A DNA stretch of 64,000 nucleotides from 66-474 sp035249175 (GTDB lineage Bacteria; Pseudomonadota; Gammaproteobacteria; Xanthomonadales; Rhodanobacteraceae), in the NCBI GenBank assembly GCA_035249175.1, contig DATFGT010000103.1:10281-74280 (forward strand). The letters are read 5' to 3'. The notes beneath the pieces were generated by a model, which saw only the letters and a program-made list of their open reading frames with translations, was not told where the DNA came from and ran no database searches. Shown here piece by piece: positions 1 to 8,625 of this stretch (its first letter is position 1; every line of letters starts with the position of its first letter). The position numbers were made by a program, and so were the translations under genes.

Positions 1-2299
1 CGATCCGCACCTGCAGCAGGCGCCGTGTTTCGGGGTTGACGGTGGTTTCCCACAGTTGCTCGGGATTCATCTCGCCGAGACCCTTGAAGCGCTGGATTTG
101 CCGACCCTTCTTCGCTTCCTCGAACAACCAAGCGCGTGCGTCGGCGAAACTGTTGGCCTGCTGCGAAGCGTTGCCTCGGCGGACTTCCGCACCGACCGCG
201 TTGCGTCCGTGCAGCGCGCGCGCCACATCCAGCAGCGGACGGAAATCCGCCCCCGAGAAGAAGCTGCGCGGCAATATCCACGTGTGTTCGGTGCCGTGCT
301 GGGCCCGGCGCAACAACCATGCGGCAGGATGCTGCTCGCTGGCTGCGCGCAATTCCAGTTGAAACTGTGGACGACCGAGCCCTGTCGCGTTCAATTTGGA
401 TGTCAAGCCATCCGACCATCGCTGCATTGCGGCCGGATCGTTCCACATCCCATCTTCGAGCGGCTCGTGTTCGAGCATCGCGGTGAACACGCTGGTGTCG
501 CCGCGTTGCGCGAGCCTTCCGATCTGGTCGAGCGCGGCTTGGTATTGGCGCAGGAGAGTTTCAAGCGCGCCGCCTTGGATGGATGTCGCATTCCCCGCCG
601 GCGTCCACGCCGCGTCCTGCACCGCGCTCGCGATCAGATATTCGTTGAGCGCGGCATCGTCTTTCAGATACAGCTCATTCTTGCCCTGCTTGATTTTGTA
701 CAGCGGCGGCAGGCCGATATAAACATGGCCACGCTCGATCAGCTCCGGCATCTGCCGATAGAAGAAGGTCAACAACAAGGTGCGGATGTGCGAGCCATCG
801 ACGTCCGCGTCAGTCATGATGATGATGCGGTGATAACGCAACTTGTCGGCATTGAATTCGTCCTTGCCGATGCCGGTGCCAAGCGCGGTGATCAGGGTGC
901 CTACTTCGGCCGACGACAGCATCTTGTCGAACCGCGCCTTCTCGACGTTGAGGATCTTGCCCTTGAGAGGCAGCACGGCTTGGGTTTTGCGGTTGCGACC
1001 CTGCTTGGCCGACCCGCCTGCGGAATCACCCTCGACCAGGAACAGTTCCGAGAGCGCAGGATCGCGTTCCTGGCAGTCCGCCAGCTTGCCTGGCAAGCCC
1101 GCGATATCGAGCGCGCCCTTGCGACGGGTCAATTCCCGGGCTTTGCGGGCGGCTTCGCGCGCCCGCGCCGCATCGACCACTTTGCCTGCGATGACTTTGG
1201 CGTCGGCGGGATGTTCTTGCAGGTACTCCTCGAGCTTGGCATTGACGGCCTGCTCGACCACGCCCTTGACTTCGCTTGAGACCAGCTTGTCCTTGGTTTG
1301 CGAGGAAAACTTCGGATCGGGTACCTTGATCGAAAGCACTGCGATCAAGCCTTCGCGCATGTCGTCACCGGAAAGCGTGGTCTTGGAATTCTTCGCCAAT
1401 CCAGAGTGTTCAACGTAGTTGCTGAGTGTTCGGGTCAAAGCGGTGCGAAATCCGGTCAAGTGCGTTCCGCCATCCTTCTGCGGAATATTGTTGGTGAAGC
1501 AAAAGATTGACTCTTGATAGCCGTCGGTCCACTGCATGGCCAGTTCGACCGTGGTGGCCTCGGCTTGCACGCTGAAACTGATGGGATTGGGGTGCAGCGG
1601 TGTCTTGAGCTGCGACAGATGCTTGACGAATGCGCGAATGCCGCCTTCATACGCAAATGCATCCTTCTTGCCAACTCTTTGATCTTCAAGCGTAATTTTG
1701 ACGCCCGAATTGAGGAATGCCAGTTCCCGCAGGCGCTTCGCCAGAATGTCGTATTGAAATTCGATGTTGTGGAACGTCTCGGGGCTTGGCAGGAAGCGTA
1801 CGGTCGTGCCGCGGCGATCTGCAGATCCGACTTCGCGCACAGGAAACAGTGGATCGCCCAGTCGATACTCCTGCTGGTATTCCTTGTTGTTGCGGTAAAT
1901 GGTCAGCCATAAATGCTCACTCAGCGCGTTGACCACCGATACGCCCACGCCGTGCAACCCGCCGGATACTTTGTAGGAATTCGCGTCGAACTTGCCTCCG
2001 GCATGCAAGACTGTCATCACCACTTCGGCCGTCGAGCGTCTTTCTTCGGGATGCATGTCCACCGGAATGCCGCGCCCATTGTCGGCCACACTGACGGTTC
2101 CATCGTCATGGATCATCACCTCGATGTGATCGCAATAGCCGGCCAAGGCTTCATCGATGGCGTTATCCACCACTTCGAACACCATGTGGTGCAGGCCTGT
2201 GCCATCGTCGGTATCGCCGATATACATGCCGGGGCGTTTCCGGACAGCTTCGAGCCCCTTCAAAACCTTGATGCTGCTGGAATCGTAAACGTCATTCAT
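1..2299 (-). CDS. gyrB: DNA gyrase subunit B, 3' end cut by window edge
   Basis: ATPase subunit of DNA gyrase, which introduces negative supercoils with GyrA. The reading frame runs from ATG at 2299 off the left edge, giving 766 visible residues with no stop; roughly the last 45 residues are missing by comparison with E. coli GyrB. Visible motifs: RKRPGMYIG near residue 25 and the GHKL ATPase helix EVVDNAIDEA near 42-51; TOPRIM EGDSAGG near 423 and DADVDG near 497-502; the C-terminal FKGLGEMNPEQLW near 738-750. It is the last gene of the minus-strand series dnaA-dnaN-recF-gyrB and lies 58 bp after recF. Identity is certain from motifs and context. Confidence 0.98.
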   Translation of the reverse strand, partial: MNDVYDSSSIKVLKGLEAVRKRPGMYIGDTDDGTGLHHMVFEVVDNAIDEALAGYCDHIEVMIHDDGTVSVADNGRGIPVDMHPEERRSTAEVVMTVLHAGGKFDANSYKVSGGLHGVGVSVVNALSEHLWLTIYRNNKEYQQEYRLGDPLFPVREVGSADRRGTTVRFLPSPETFHNIEFQYDILAKRLRELAFLNSGVKITLEDQRVGKKDAFAYEGGIRAFVKHLSQLKTPLHPNPISFSVQAEATTVELAMQWTDGYQESIFCFTNNIPQKDGGTHLTGFRTALTRTLSNYVEHSGLAKNSKTTLSGDDMREGLIAVLSIKVPDPKFSSQTKDKLVSSEVKGVVEQAVNAKLEEYLQEHPADAKVIAGKVVDAARAREAARKARELTRRKGALDIAGLPGKLADCQERDPALSELFLVEGDSAGGSAKQGRNRKTQAVLPLKGKILNVEKARFDKMLSSAEVGTLITALGTGIGKDEFNADKLRYHRIIIMTDADVDGSHIRTLLLTFFYRQMPELIERGHVYIGLPPLYKIKQGKNELYLKDDAALNEYLIASAVQDAAWTPAGNATSIQGGALETLLRQYQAALDQIGRLAQRGDTSVFTAMLEHEPLEDGMWNDPAAMQRWSDGLTSKLNATGLGRPQFQLELRAASEQHPAAWLLRRAQHGTEHTWILPRSFFSGADFRPLLDVARALHGRNAVGAEVRRGNASQQANSFADARAWLFEEAKKGRQIQRFKGLGEMNPEQLWETTVNPETRRLLQVRI

Positions 2300-2357
2300 G
2301 GGTAGGACTCATACTTGCCGGAGGCGCCAATGCAAACGGTGCATTATACCCGATGCC

Positions 2358-3446
2358 TTACCTGATCCCGTCCGTTGCAACCACGCCCGAATGTTTCACG
2401 TGAAACACTTGTGAATCCGGCAATAATGGCGATGATCCTGGCGGCGACGTGGATGTGATCCAGGCCTGCAGCGGCTTGTTCGCAAGCCAACTGATTGTCT
2501 TTGCGACGTGCTCGGAATCCAGTTCGGAATCCAGATCGTCGAGACACAACAAGGGGTATTCCGCCGTGCGATCTTTCAACCAACGCGCCAGGGCGAGCAC
2601 GCAGACCAGTGCCACTGCCTTGGCTTGTCCACGAGACAGATGTTCGCGTCGGGCAATTCCAACAAATTCGAGCGACCAGTCGGCCCGATGGGGACCGCGT
2701 TGGGTGAACCCTCGTTCACGATCGCGCTCTCGCATCGAAGCAAGCTGGTCGGAGAGGGGGGTACCTGCATCCCAACCCGGGCGATAATCCACTTGGGCGG
2801 TGCCGAATTCCGGCACCAGGATAGTTGCTTCTTGGACCATGTATGGTTCAAGGCTGACGAGGCACGCACTTCGCATGCGGTGAATCTCCGCAGCGAGCCT
2901 GCCGAGATCTTGCTCCCACGGCTCGAACGCAGTAGCGCCGGCGTCAGTGCGGAGCAGGGCATTGCGCTGGCGCAATGCCCGACGCCACCGGCGCCATACC
3001 TCCTGGGACTGATGTTCCACGTGGAACATACTCCAGTCCAAAAAACTTCGACGTTCTTCGGCTGGTCCGGTGATCAGCGAAGGGCTCTCCGGTCCGAAAC
3101 AAACCACGGGACAACTCTTGAACAGCGGCGCGAGTGTGGGGAGATCGCTGCCATCCAGACGCGCCTCCCAATGCTCATCTTGGCGCGCCAAGCCCAACCG
3201 ATGATGGGATCCATGATCAAGGGCGTTCTCGGCGTAAATCAGATAACCCGACGTGCCTTGTCGGCACAGTCCGGAACGAGACCCTGCGCGGAACGATCGG
3301 CCGTGCGAAAGGATGTAAGCCGCTTCCAGCAGCGTCGTCTTGCCTGCCCCGTTTTCACCCACCAGCCAGTTGATTGCGGGTCCGGGTGCAAACTCTACGG
3401 CCTCGAAACAGCGAAGATCGCGAGCGCGCAGCAGATTGATCCTCAT
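2358..3446 (-). CDS. recF: DNA replication/repair protein RecF
   Basis: SMC-like ATPase that helps load RecA at single-strand gaps with RecO and RecR. The protein is 362 aa, the usual length. Walker A GENGAGKT lies at residues 30-37, the ABC-type signature LSRGQAK near 270, and Walker B LLCLDDLDSELD near 300. It begins 37 bp downstream of dnaN and precedes gyrB, the classic origin order. Unusually, its coding sequence contains two perfect parS-like palindromes, read in the protein as MFHVEH and VFHVKH (see separate entries). Confidence 0.97.
   Translation of the reverse strand: MRINLLRARDLRCFEAVEFAPGPAINWLVGENGAGKTTLLEAAYILSHGRSFRAGSRSGLCRQGTSGYLIYAENALDHGSHHRLGLARQDEHWEARLDGSDLPTLAPLFKSCPVVCFGPESPSLITGPAEERRSFLDWSMFHVEHQSQEVWRRWRRALRQRNALLRTDAGATAFEPWEQDLGRLAAEIHRMRSACLVSLEPYMVQEATILVPEFGTAQVDYRPGWDAGTPLSDQLASMRERDRERGFTQRGPHRADWSLEFVGIARREHLSRGQAKAVALVCVLALARWLKDRTAEYPLLCLDDLDSELDSEHVAKTISWLANKPLQAWITSTSPPGSSPLLPDSQVFHVKHSGVVATDGIR
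2392..2407. other. parS-like centromere site 1 (inside recF)
   Basis: The 16-mer TGTTTCACGTGAAACA is a perfect palindrome and matches the ParB-binding parS consensus known from many bacteria. It lies near the 3' end of recF and is read as VFHVKH in RecF. ParB spreading from such sites organises and segregates the origin region. The parAB genes are not in this window. Confidence 0.88.
3013..3028. other. parS-like centromere site 2 (inside recF)
   Basis: The 16-mer TGTTCCACGTGGAACA is a perfect palindrome differing from site 1 only at the symmetric fifth position pair, a variant tolerated in known parS sets. It lies 621 bp from site 1, also inside recF, and about 1.6 kb from the oriC candidate. 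Confidence 0.85.
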
Positions 3447-3483
3447 TGCCGCGCCTCAAGCCGGGCGCGGCGCAATACCCCCG

Positions 3484-4584
3484 TCACAGCCGCAACGGCA
3501 TGACCACATGCTGGGTTTTCTGGTCGGCTGCACCGCGCAAGAGACAGCTCGACTGCGCATCTCGCAGTTGCAAATGCACCCGCTCATCATCCAGGGAACC
3601 CAGCGCGTCGAGAAGGTAGCCCACATTGAACCCGATTGCGATGTCTGCCACCGTCGTTTCGGCTTCAATCTCCTCGAAAGCCTCTTCCTGCTCGGGGTTA
3701 TGGGCAATGATGCGCAGGCAATGGGGGCTGACCTCCAGCCGAACCCCCCTGTATTTCTCATTGGACAAGATCGCCGCGCGTTGGAGTGCATTGCGCACGG
3801 TGTCGCGATCGATCTGTACCAGCTTGTCCGCACCCAGCGGGATAACCGCTTCGTAGTCCGGAAACCGACCATCGATCAACTTCGACGTGAATACCACGTC
3901 TGCGCGCCGAACCCGGATATGATTGGTGGAGAATTCGATCGTGACCACATCGTCGCCGGTTTCAAACAAACCCAACAGTTCGGTCACACCCTTGCGGGGG
4001 ATGATGATTTGCCGATTGCCTTTAACCGAAGCATCGAGACTGGCTTCGGCCATGGCCATGCGATGTCCGTCAGTGGCTACACAGCGCAGTTCGGCACCCC
4101 GAAGATCCATTAGCAAGCCGTTGAGGTAGTAGCGAACGTCCTGATTGGCCATCGCAAAAGCCGTGCGCTCCATCAGGCTTCGCAGGGTCCCTTCGGGCAA
4201 GGTGATCTTGTCCGTCACCTCGATTTCGTCGTTGGTGGGAAATTCATCCGCGGGCAAACTTGCAAGCGTGTAGCGGCTTCGTCCGGCATGCATGACCACC
4301 CGATCGCCCTTTACCTGCACGTCCACCTTGACCCCATCGGGCAGGGCACGCACCAGATCGAACCACTTCCGGGCCGGGATCGTGGTCTCGCCGTCTTCGC
4401 CTCCCTCGACCGAAGCGCTCGCACGCATCTCTACTTCCAGGTCCGTTCCCGTCAACGACAGACGACCTTCCTTCACTTGTACCAAAAGATTGGCAAGAAC
4501 CGGCAAGGTCTGCCGACGTTCCACCACACCGACGACCTGTTGCATCGGTTTGAGCAAGGTTTCACGCTGGGTACTGAAGCGCAT
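3484..4584 (-). CDS. dnaN: DNA polymerase III beta subunit (sliding clamp)
   Basis: Ring-shaped processivity clamp for DNA polymerase III. 366 aa, the standard length, starting MRFSTQRETLLKPMQQVVGV and ending in the typical VVMPLRL clamp tail. It lies between the oriC candidate and recF in the minus-strand series. The start ATG at 4584 is the only sensible one, and dnaA lies 208 bp upstream across the AT-rich gap. Confidence 0.97.
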   Translation of the reverse strand: MRFSTQRETLLKPMQQVVGVVERRQTLPVLANLLVQVKEGRLSLTGTDLEVEMRASASVEGGEDGETTIPARKWFDLVRALPDGVKVDVQVKGDRVVMHAGRSRYTLASLPADEFPTNDEIEVTDKITLPEGTLRSLMERTAFAMANQDVRYYLNGLLMDLRGAELRCVATDGHRMAMAEASLDASVKGNRQIIIPRKGVTELLGLFETGDDVVTIEFSTNHIRVRRADVVFTSKLIDGRFPDYEAVIPLGADKLVQIDRDTVRNALQRAAILSNEKYRGVRLEVSPHCLRIIAHNPEQEEAFEEIEAETTVADIAIGFNVGYLLDALGSLDDERVHLQLRDAQSSCLLRGAADQKTQHVVMPLRL

Positions 4585-4792
4585 GATCGATCCCCGTGTC
4601 GGCTATGCCTATCTTGGTTTACTTGTAGATAAAGTCGTAGAAGCAGAGCTTGTTGATAAGGTAACTACGTAAATTTACATATATGAATCAAATACTTAGA
4701 AAAAAATGGAGAAAGGTCAGCCTCTCGGAGCACCAGTGTATGAGCTGTGGATGATTTGTCGATAGTTCGCCATCCGCATTCTATCCACAGGC
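4585..4792. other. oriC: Candidate chromosomal origin oriC (dnaN-dnaA gap)
   Basis: 208-bp gap with four 9-mers one mismatch from the DnaA box TTATNCACA or its complement: TGTAGATAA (4624-4632), TGTTGATAA (4651-4659), TGTGGATGA (4746-4754) and CTATCCACA (4781-4789). Between the pairs, 4661-4708 is strongly AT-rich and could be the unwinding element. The dnaA-dnaN gap is a common oriC site in this group. The alternative is the dnaA-rpmH gap, where I saw no comparable box cluster. Confidence 0.65.
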
Positions 4793-6109
4793 TTACCCAG
4801 TCAGTATCCGGATTAATTTGTCCCAGTCCTGGCGCAAGCGCATGTCGGTGTCGCACAAGCTGCGGATCTTCTTGCAGGCGTGCATCACCGTGGTGTGATC
4901 CTTGCCGCCAAAGGCCTCGCCGATTTCGGGCAGGCTATGTTCTGTCAACTCCTTGGCCAACGCCATCGCAATTTGCCGTGGACGGGCCAGCGAGCGCACC
5001 CTGCGTTGGGACAGCAGGTCAGACAGTCGCAGTTGGTAGTAGTCAGCCACTGTCTTCTGGATGTTCTGGATAGTGATGGCGCGCGCGTGGACATTGAACA
5101 GGTCGCGCAAGGTTTCCTGGACCAGCTCCATCGTGATGCCGCGGCCCGCCAGATTGGCTTGGGCGGCCACGGTATTGAGGGCGCCTTCGAGTTCGCGCAC
5201 GTTGGAACGAATCCGCCGGGCCAGCAACAGCGCCACGTCGCTCGGCAAGGGGATGCCACGTGCCTGTGCTTTTTCCAGCAGGATTGCGGCACGCGTTTCG
5301 AAATCTGGGGGCTCGATCGCGACCGAAAGACCCCAACCAAGCCGCGACTTCAACCGCAATTCCAGATTGTCCACTTCCTTCGGATACCGGTCGCAGGTGA
5401 GGATGATCTGCTGGCGCGATTCGTACAGTGTATTGAAGGTGTGGAAGAACTCTTCCTGGGTCGCGTCCTTGCCTGCAAAAAACTGGATGTCGTCGATCAG
5501 CAGCGCGTCGACCGAACGAAAGCGATGCTTGAAATCGTCCATGTTCTTGTTGCGCAGCGCCGTGATCATCATTTCGGTGAAACGCTCGGAGTGCACGTAC
5601 AGCAACTTCATAGACGGGCTGTGCTTCAGCATCAGATTGCCCGCCGCTTGCATCAGATGGGTCTTGCCCAGTCCGGTGCCGCCGTATAGCAGCAGCGGGT
5701 TGTAGGCGCGCCCCGGGTTCTGGGCCACCTGCATCGCAGCGGCCTTCCCCAGCTGATTGGATTTGCCTTCGACGAAATTGTCGAAGGTGTAATGCGGATC
5801 GAGATTGTGTTGCGGGGCCACGGCGTGAGTGGTCGATACCGACTGGGGCGCAGCAGGCTTGCTGCACCCCGCGATCGACCCCACTTCCAATCGCAGCGGC
5901 ACTGGCCGCCCCGCCAGCGCCGAAAGCGTTCCCTCGATGCGTGACAGGTAACCGTTGCGGACGAACTCAAGCGTGTAGCTGTTGGGCGCAAACAGCCGCA
6001 AGGTGCCGTCGTCGTAGCGGGCCTGCAGGGGCTGCAGCCAAGTGTGCAGCACGCTCGGCTCGATTTCGCCTTCGAGTCGGGCGAGGCAGCGTTGCCAAAG
6101 ATCGCTCAT
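4793..6109 (-). CDS. dnaA: Chromosomal replication initiator protein DnaA
   Basis: AAA+ initiator that binds DnaA boxes and opens oriC. I chose ATG at 6109 (438 aa, starting MSDLWQRCLARLEGE) because it matches the usual DnaA N-terminus; the open frame continues 76 codons upstream without family resemblance. Domain I spans about 1-80, the linker 80-105, and the AAA+ core starts near 106. Walker A GGTGLGKT is at 143-150 and Walker B LLIDDIQFF near 205. The C-terminal DNA-binding signature GGKDHTTVMHACKKI is near 400. It diverges from rpmH. Confidence 0.97.
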   Translation of the reverse strand: MSDLWQRCLARLEGEIEPSVLHTWLQPLQARYDDGTLRLFAPNSYTLEFVRNGYLSRIEGTLSALAGRPVPLRLEVGSIAGCSKPAAPQSVSTTHAVAPQHNLDPHYTFDNFVEGKSNQLGKAAAMQVAQNPGRAYNPLLLYGGTGLGKTHLMQAAGNLMLKHSPSMKLLYVHSERFTEMMITALRNKNMDDFKHRFRSVDALLIDDIQFFAGKDATQEEFFHTFNTLYESRQQIILTCDRYPKEVDNLELRLKSRLGWGLSVAIEPPDFETRAAILLEKAQARGIPLPSDVALLLARRIRSNVRELEGALNTVAAQANLAGRGITMELVQETLRDLFNVHARAITIQNIQKTVADYYQLRLSDLLSQRRVRSLARPRQIAMALAKELTEHSLPEIGEAFGGKDHTTVMHACKKIRSLCDTDMRLRQDWDKLIRILTG

Positions 6110-6238
6110 GAAAACCCGTGATGAATCGGTCCGCATTCCGTCACGCAATGTTTGCGCACGGTGGACGGGTGAGTCTAACAGGCTGTCGGAAGGCTGCGCT
6201 CGACGTGGCGGAGACGGCGCACGCCGGAAAGATTGTCG

Positions 6239-6268
6239 TTGACGCACCCACAGGAAAGCCTTTAGAAT
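6239..6268 (+). promoter_or_regulatory. Predicted sigma-70 promoter for rpmH-rnpA
   Basis: TTGACG (6239-6244), an 18-bp spacer and TAGAAT (6263-6268) give a good -35/-10 pair about 58 bp before rpmH, in the dnaA-rpmH divergent gap (6110-6326). The rest of that gap shows nothing else I can name. Confidence 0.6.
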
Positions 6269-6326
6269 CCCCAGTCTTTTTCCATGCCTGCCCCGCCTTG
6301 CGCGGGCATCCGCCGCGGAGCCACCC

Positions 6327-6461
6327 ATGAAACGCACTTATCAACCCAGCGTGCTGAAGCGCGCTCGCACCCATGGCTTTCGCGCCCGCATGAAAACCGC
6401 CGATGGCCGCAAGGTTCTGTCGGCGCGCCGTGCCAAGGGCCGCAAGCGCCTGATTCCGTAA
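6327..6461 (+). CDS. rpmH: 50S ribosomal protein L34
   Basis: 44-aa basic ribosomal protein of the large subunit, starting MKRTYQPSVLKRARTHGF and ending GRKRLIP, the near-universal L34 pattern. It diverges from dnaA and is followed 11 bp later by rnpA, the standard arrangement, in which L34 and RNase P protein share a transcript. Confidence 0.97.
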   Translation: MKRTYQPSVLKRARTHGFRARMKTADGRKVLSARRAKGRKRLIP

Positions 6462-6472
6462 CTGGCCAGCGC

Positions 6473-6847
6473 ATGGCCGGCTTGCCGCCTGCTGCGCGGC
6501 TCCGCTGCATTGCCGATTTCGCCTCGCTGCGAAATGCAACGGGACGGTTGCATGCAAAGCATTTCCTGCTGCGCTGGATCGAGAGCCCGAGTAATGCCGC
6601 GCGGCTGGGCCTCGCGGTGTCGCGCAAGGTAAGCAAGCGCGCCGTCGAGCGCAACAGGATCAAGCGGATCATTCGCGAATCGTTCCGCGCCGAACGCGAG
6701 GCGTTGCCGTCGCTCGACATCCTGGTAATCGCACGGACGTCGGCTGCCGCTTCCGCCAATCCACCCTTGCATGCCGATCTCCAGCACGCTTGGCAGAAAT
6801 TGAAAGCGTTGAAGCGAGCGTCCGCGCCCGGCACAATCGGCGGCTGA
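6473..6847 (+). CDS. rnpA: Ribonuclease P protein component
   Basis: Protein subunit of RNase P, which with the M1 RNA trims tRNA 5' ends. ATG at 6473 gives 124 aa, near the family norm; the frame is open further upstream but overlaps rpmH. The RNR signature is clear as KRAVERNRIKRIIRESFR, following LGLAVSRKVS. No strong ribosome-binding site is visible, consistent with coupling to rpmH. The next gene is yidC, only 40 bp on, so there is no room for yidD here. Confidence 0.95.
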   Translation: MAGLPPAARLRCIADFASLRNATGRLHAKHFLLRWIESPSNAARLGLAVSRKVSKRAVERNRIKRIIRESFRAEREALPSLDILVIARTSAAASANPPLHADLQHAWQKLKALKRASAPGTIGG

Positions 6848-6887
6848 CTTGCTCCGGCCTGACGTGCCCTAAGCCCGGGTTTCCCTT

Positions 6888-8609
6888 GTGATCAATCAAA
6901 CACGCACACTCCTGGTCGTGGCGTTGCTGGCCGTGGTCTACCTGCTGTGGCAGGCGTGGCAACACGACTATCCTTCGACGCTTCCCCCTGCGCCGGCCCA
7001 AGTCGCCGCTACGTCCGCTCCGTCGAACGAGGCTGCGGTGCCCAGTGCACCGACCAGCGCCCTCGCGCCGCCAGCCTCGGTCGCCACCGCGCCGCCGGCT
7101 GAAAATGCGCGCGTGAGCACCACGCCGAGACAGGATCTCATCATCGCCAGCAATGACCTGCTGAGACTCACGATCGATCCCCGCGGCGGCACGGTCATTG
7201 GCGCCGCACTGCTCAATTACCCGCAGAAGGTCGCACGCGGCAGCCCGCCCGTACAACTGCTGAACGAGACCGCCGCGAACTACTACGTAGCCCAGGACGG
7301 GTTGATCGGGGCCGATGGCAGCGCAGCCCCGAACCATCTTGCCGAATTCACGCCCGAAGCGACGCGCTACGAACTGGCGCCGGGCCAGAAGCAGGTCGTC
7401 GTCGCCCTGGCTTGGCGCGATGCAGCGACCGGCGTCAGTGTCGTCAAGCGCTACACCCTGACCCGCGGAAGCTATGTGGTCGGACTGTCGCAGCAAATCG
7501 CTAACCATGGCACCAAGACCTGGCGCGGACACGCTTACGAGCAGCTCGATCGGGTCGAGCCGCCGCCACCACCCAAGCATTTCCTGGAGTTTTACAACCC
7601 GGACAGCTTTGCCTATACGGGGGCGGCGTGGTACAGCCCGCAGGACAAATTCAACAAGCTGAAATTCGGCGACTTCCAGAAGGAGCCGCTGCGTCAGGGC
7701 GCGACCGGCGGCTGGATCGCAATGACCCAGCGATTCTTCGTGACGGCCTGGGTTCCGGATGACAAGCAGCCACAACAATTTTCAAGCGTCGAGGTGCCCT
7801 CATCCGACAGCAATGGAAAACCGCGTTACCTGATCCGCACCGTGGGCCCCGACCTGGTGGCAGCGCCAGGACAAGCCACGACTACTTCGACGCGGCTGTA
7901 CGTGGGCCCCAATCTGCAGGAACAGCTTGGTGACATTGCACCGGGCCTGAACTTGACCGTGGATTACGGCTGGTCGACCGTGATCGCGCAGCCCATGTTC
8001 AGGTTGCTGTCTTTCCTGCGCGGGCTGGTCGGCAACTGGGGACTCGCGATCATCGTGCTGGTGTTGCTGATCCAGGCGGCCACGTACAAACTGACCGAAG
8101 CGCAGTTCAAGGCCGGCGCGCGCATGCGCAAGCTGCAGCCGCGCCTGAAGGCGCTGAAGGAACGCTTCGGCGACGACAAGCAGAAATACCAGCAGGCAAT
8201 GATGGAGCTGTACAAGAAGGAGAAGATCAACCCGATGGCGGGTTGCCTGCCGAACCTGATCATCCTGCCGATCTTCTTCGCGTTGTACTACGTGCTGATC
8301 TTCAGTGTCGAATTGCGGCACGCGTCATTCCTGTGGGTGCCGGACTTGTCCGCGGCCGATCCGTTGTTCATCCTGCCGATCCTGTACGCGCTGAGCATGC
8401 TGGGATCGCAGTTCTTGACGCCCATGCAGGGCATGGACCCGACCCAGGCCAAGGTGATGAAGGCCATGCCGGTACTGTTCGCGGTGCTGTTCTTCTTCTT
8501 CCCCGCGGGCCTTACGCTTTACTACGTCGTGCGCCAAGTCTGCATGCTGGGCCAGCAGTGGTACATCACCCGCAAGATCGACCGGGCCGACGCGCGCGTG
8601 CGGGCCTGA
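6888..8609 (+). CDS. yidC: Membrane protein insertase YidC
   Basis: Inner-membrane insertase/chaperone that works alone or with SecYEG. GTG start at 6888, 573 aa. An N-terminal membrane anchor (about residues 7-20) is followed by a Pro/Ala-rich linker and a large periplasmic domain. The insertase core with five membrane segments begins near residue 365 and contains NPMAGCLPNLIILPIFFALY. This is the long gram-negative form. It ends 16 bp before mnmE. Confidence 0.97.
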   Translation: MINQTRTLLVVALLAVVYLLWQAWQHDYPSTLPPAPAQVAATSAPSNEAAVPSAPTSALAPPASVATAPPAENARVSTTPRQDLIIASNDLLRLTIDPRGGTVIGAALLNYPQKVARGSPPVQLLNETAANYYVAQDGLIGADGSAAPNHLAEFTPEATRYELAPGQKQVVVALAWRDAATGVSVVKRYTLTRGSYVVGLSQQIANHGTKTWRGHAYEQLDRVEPPPPPKHFLEFYNPDSFAYTGAAWYSPQDKFNKLKFGDFQKEPLRQGATGGWIAMTQRFFVTAWVPDDKQPQQFSSVEVPSSDSNGKPRYLIRTVGPDLVAAPGQATTTSTRLYVGPNLQEQLGDIAPGLNLTVDYGWSTVIAQPMFRLLSFLRGLVGNWGLAIIVLVLLIQAATYKLTEAQFKAGARMRKLQPRLKALKERFGDDKQKYQQAMMELYKKEKINPMAGCLPNLIILPIFFALYYVLIFSVELRHASFLWVPDLSAADPLFILPILYALSMLGSQFLTPMQGMDPTQAKVMKAMPVLFAVLFFFFPAGLTLYYVVRQVCMLGQQWYITRKIDRADARVRA

Positions 8610-8625
8610 TCGCTCTGACACGCGC

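Noticed and set aside
56..1279. 407-codon plus-strand open frame
   Set aside because: It is antisense to gyrB, whose motifs are clear on the minus strand; long antisense frames are usual in high-GC DNA.
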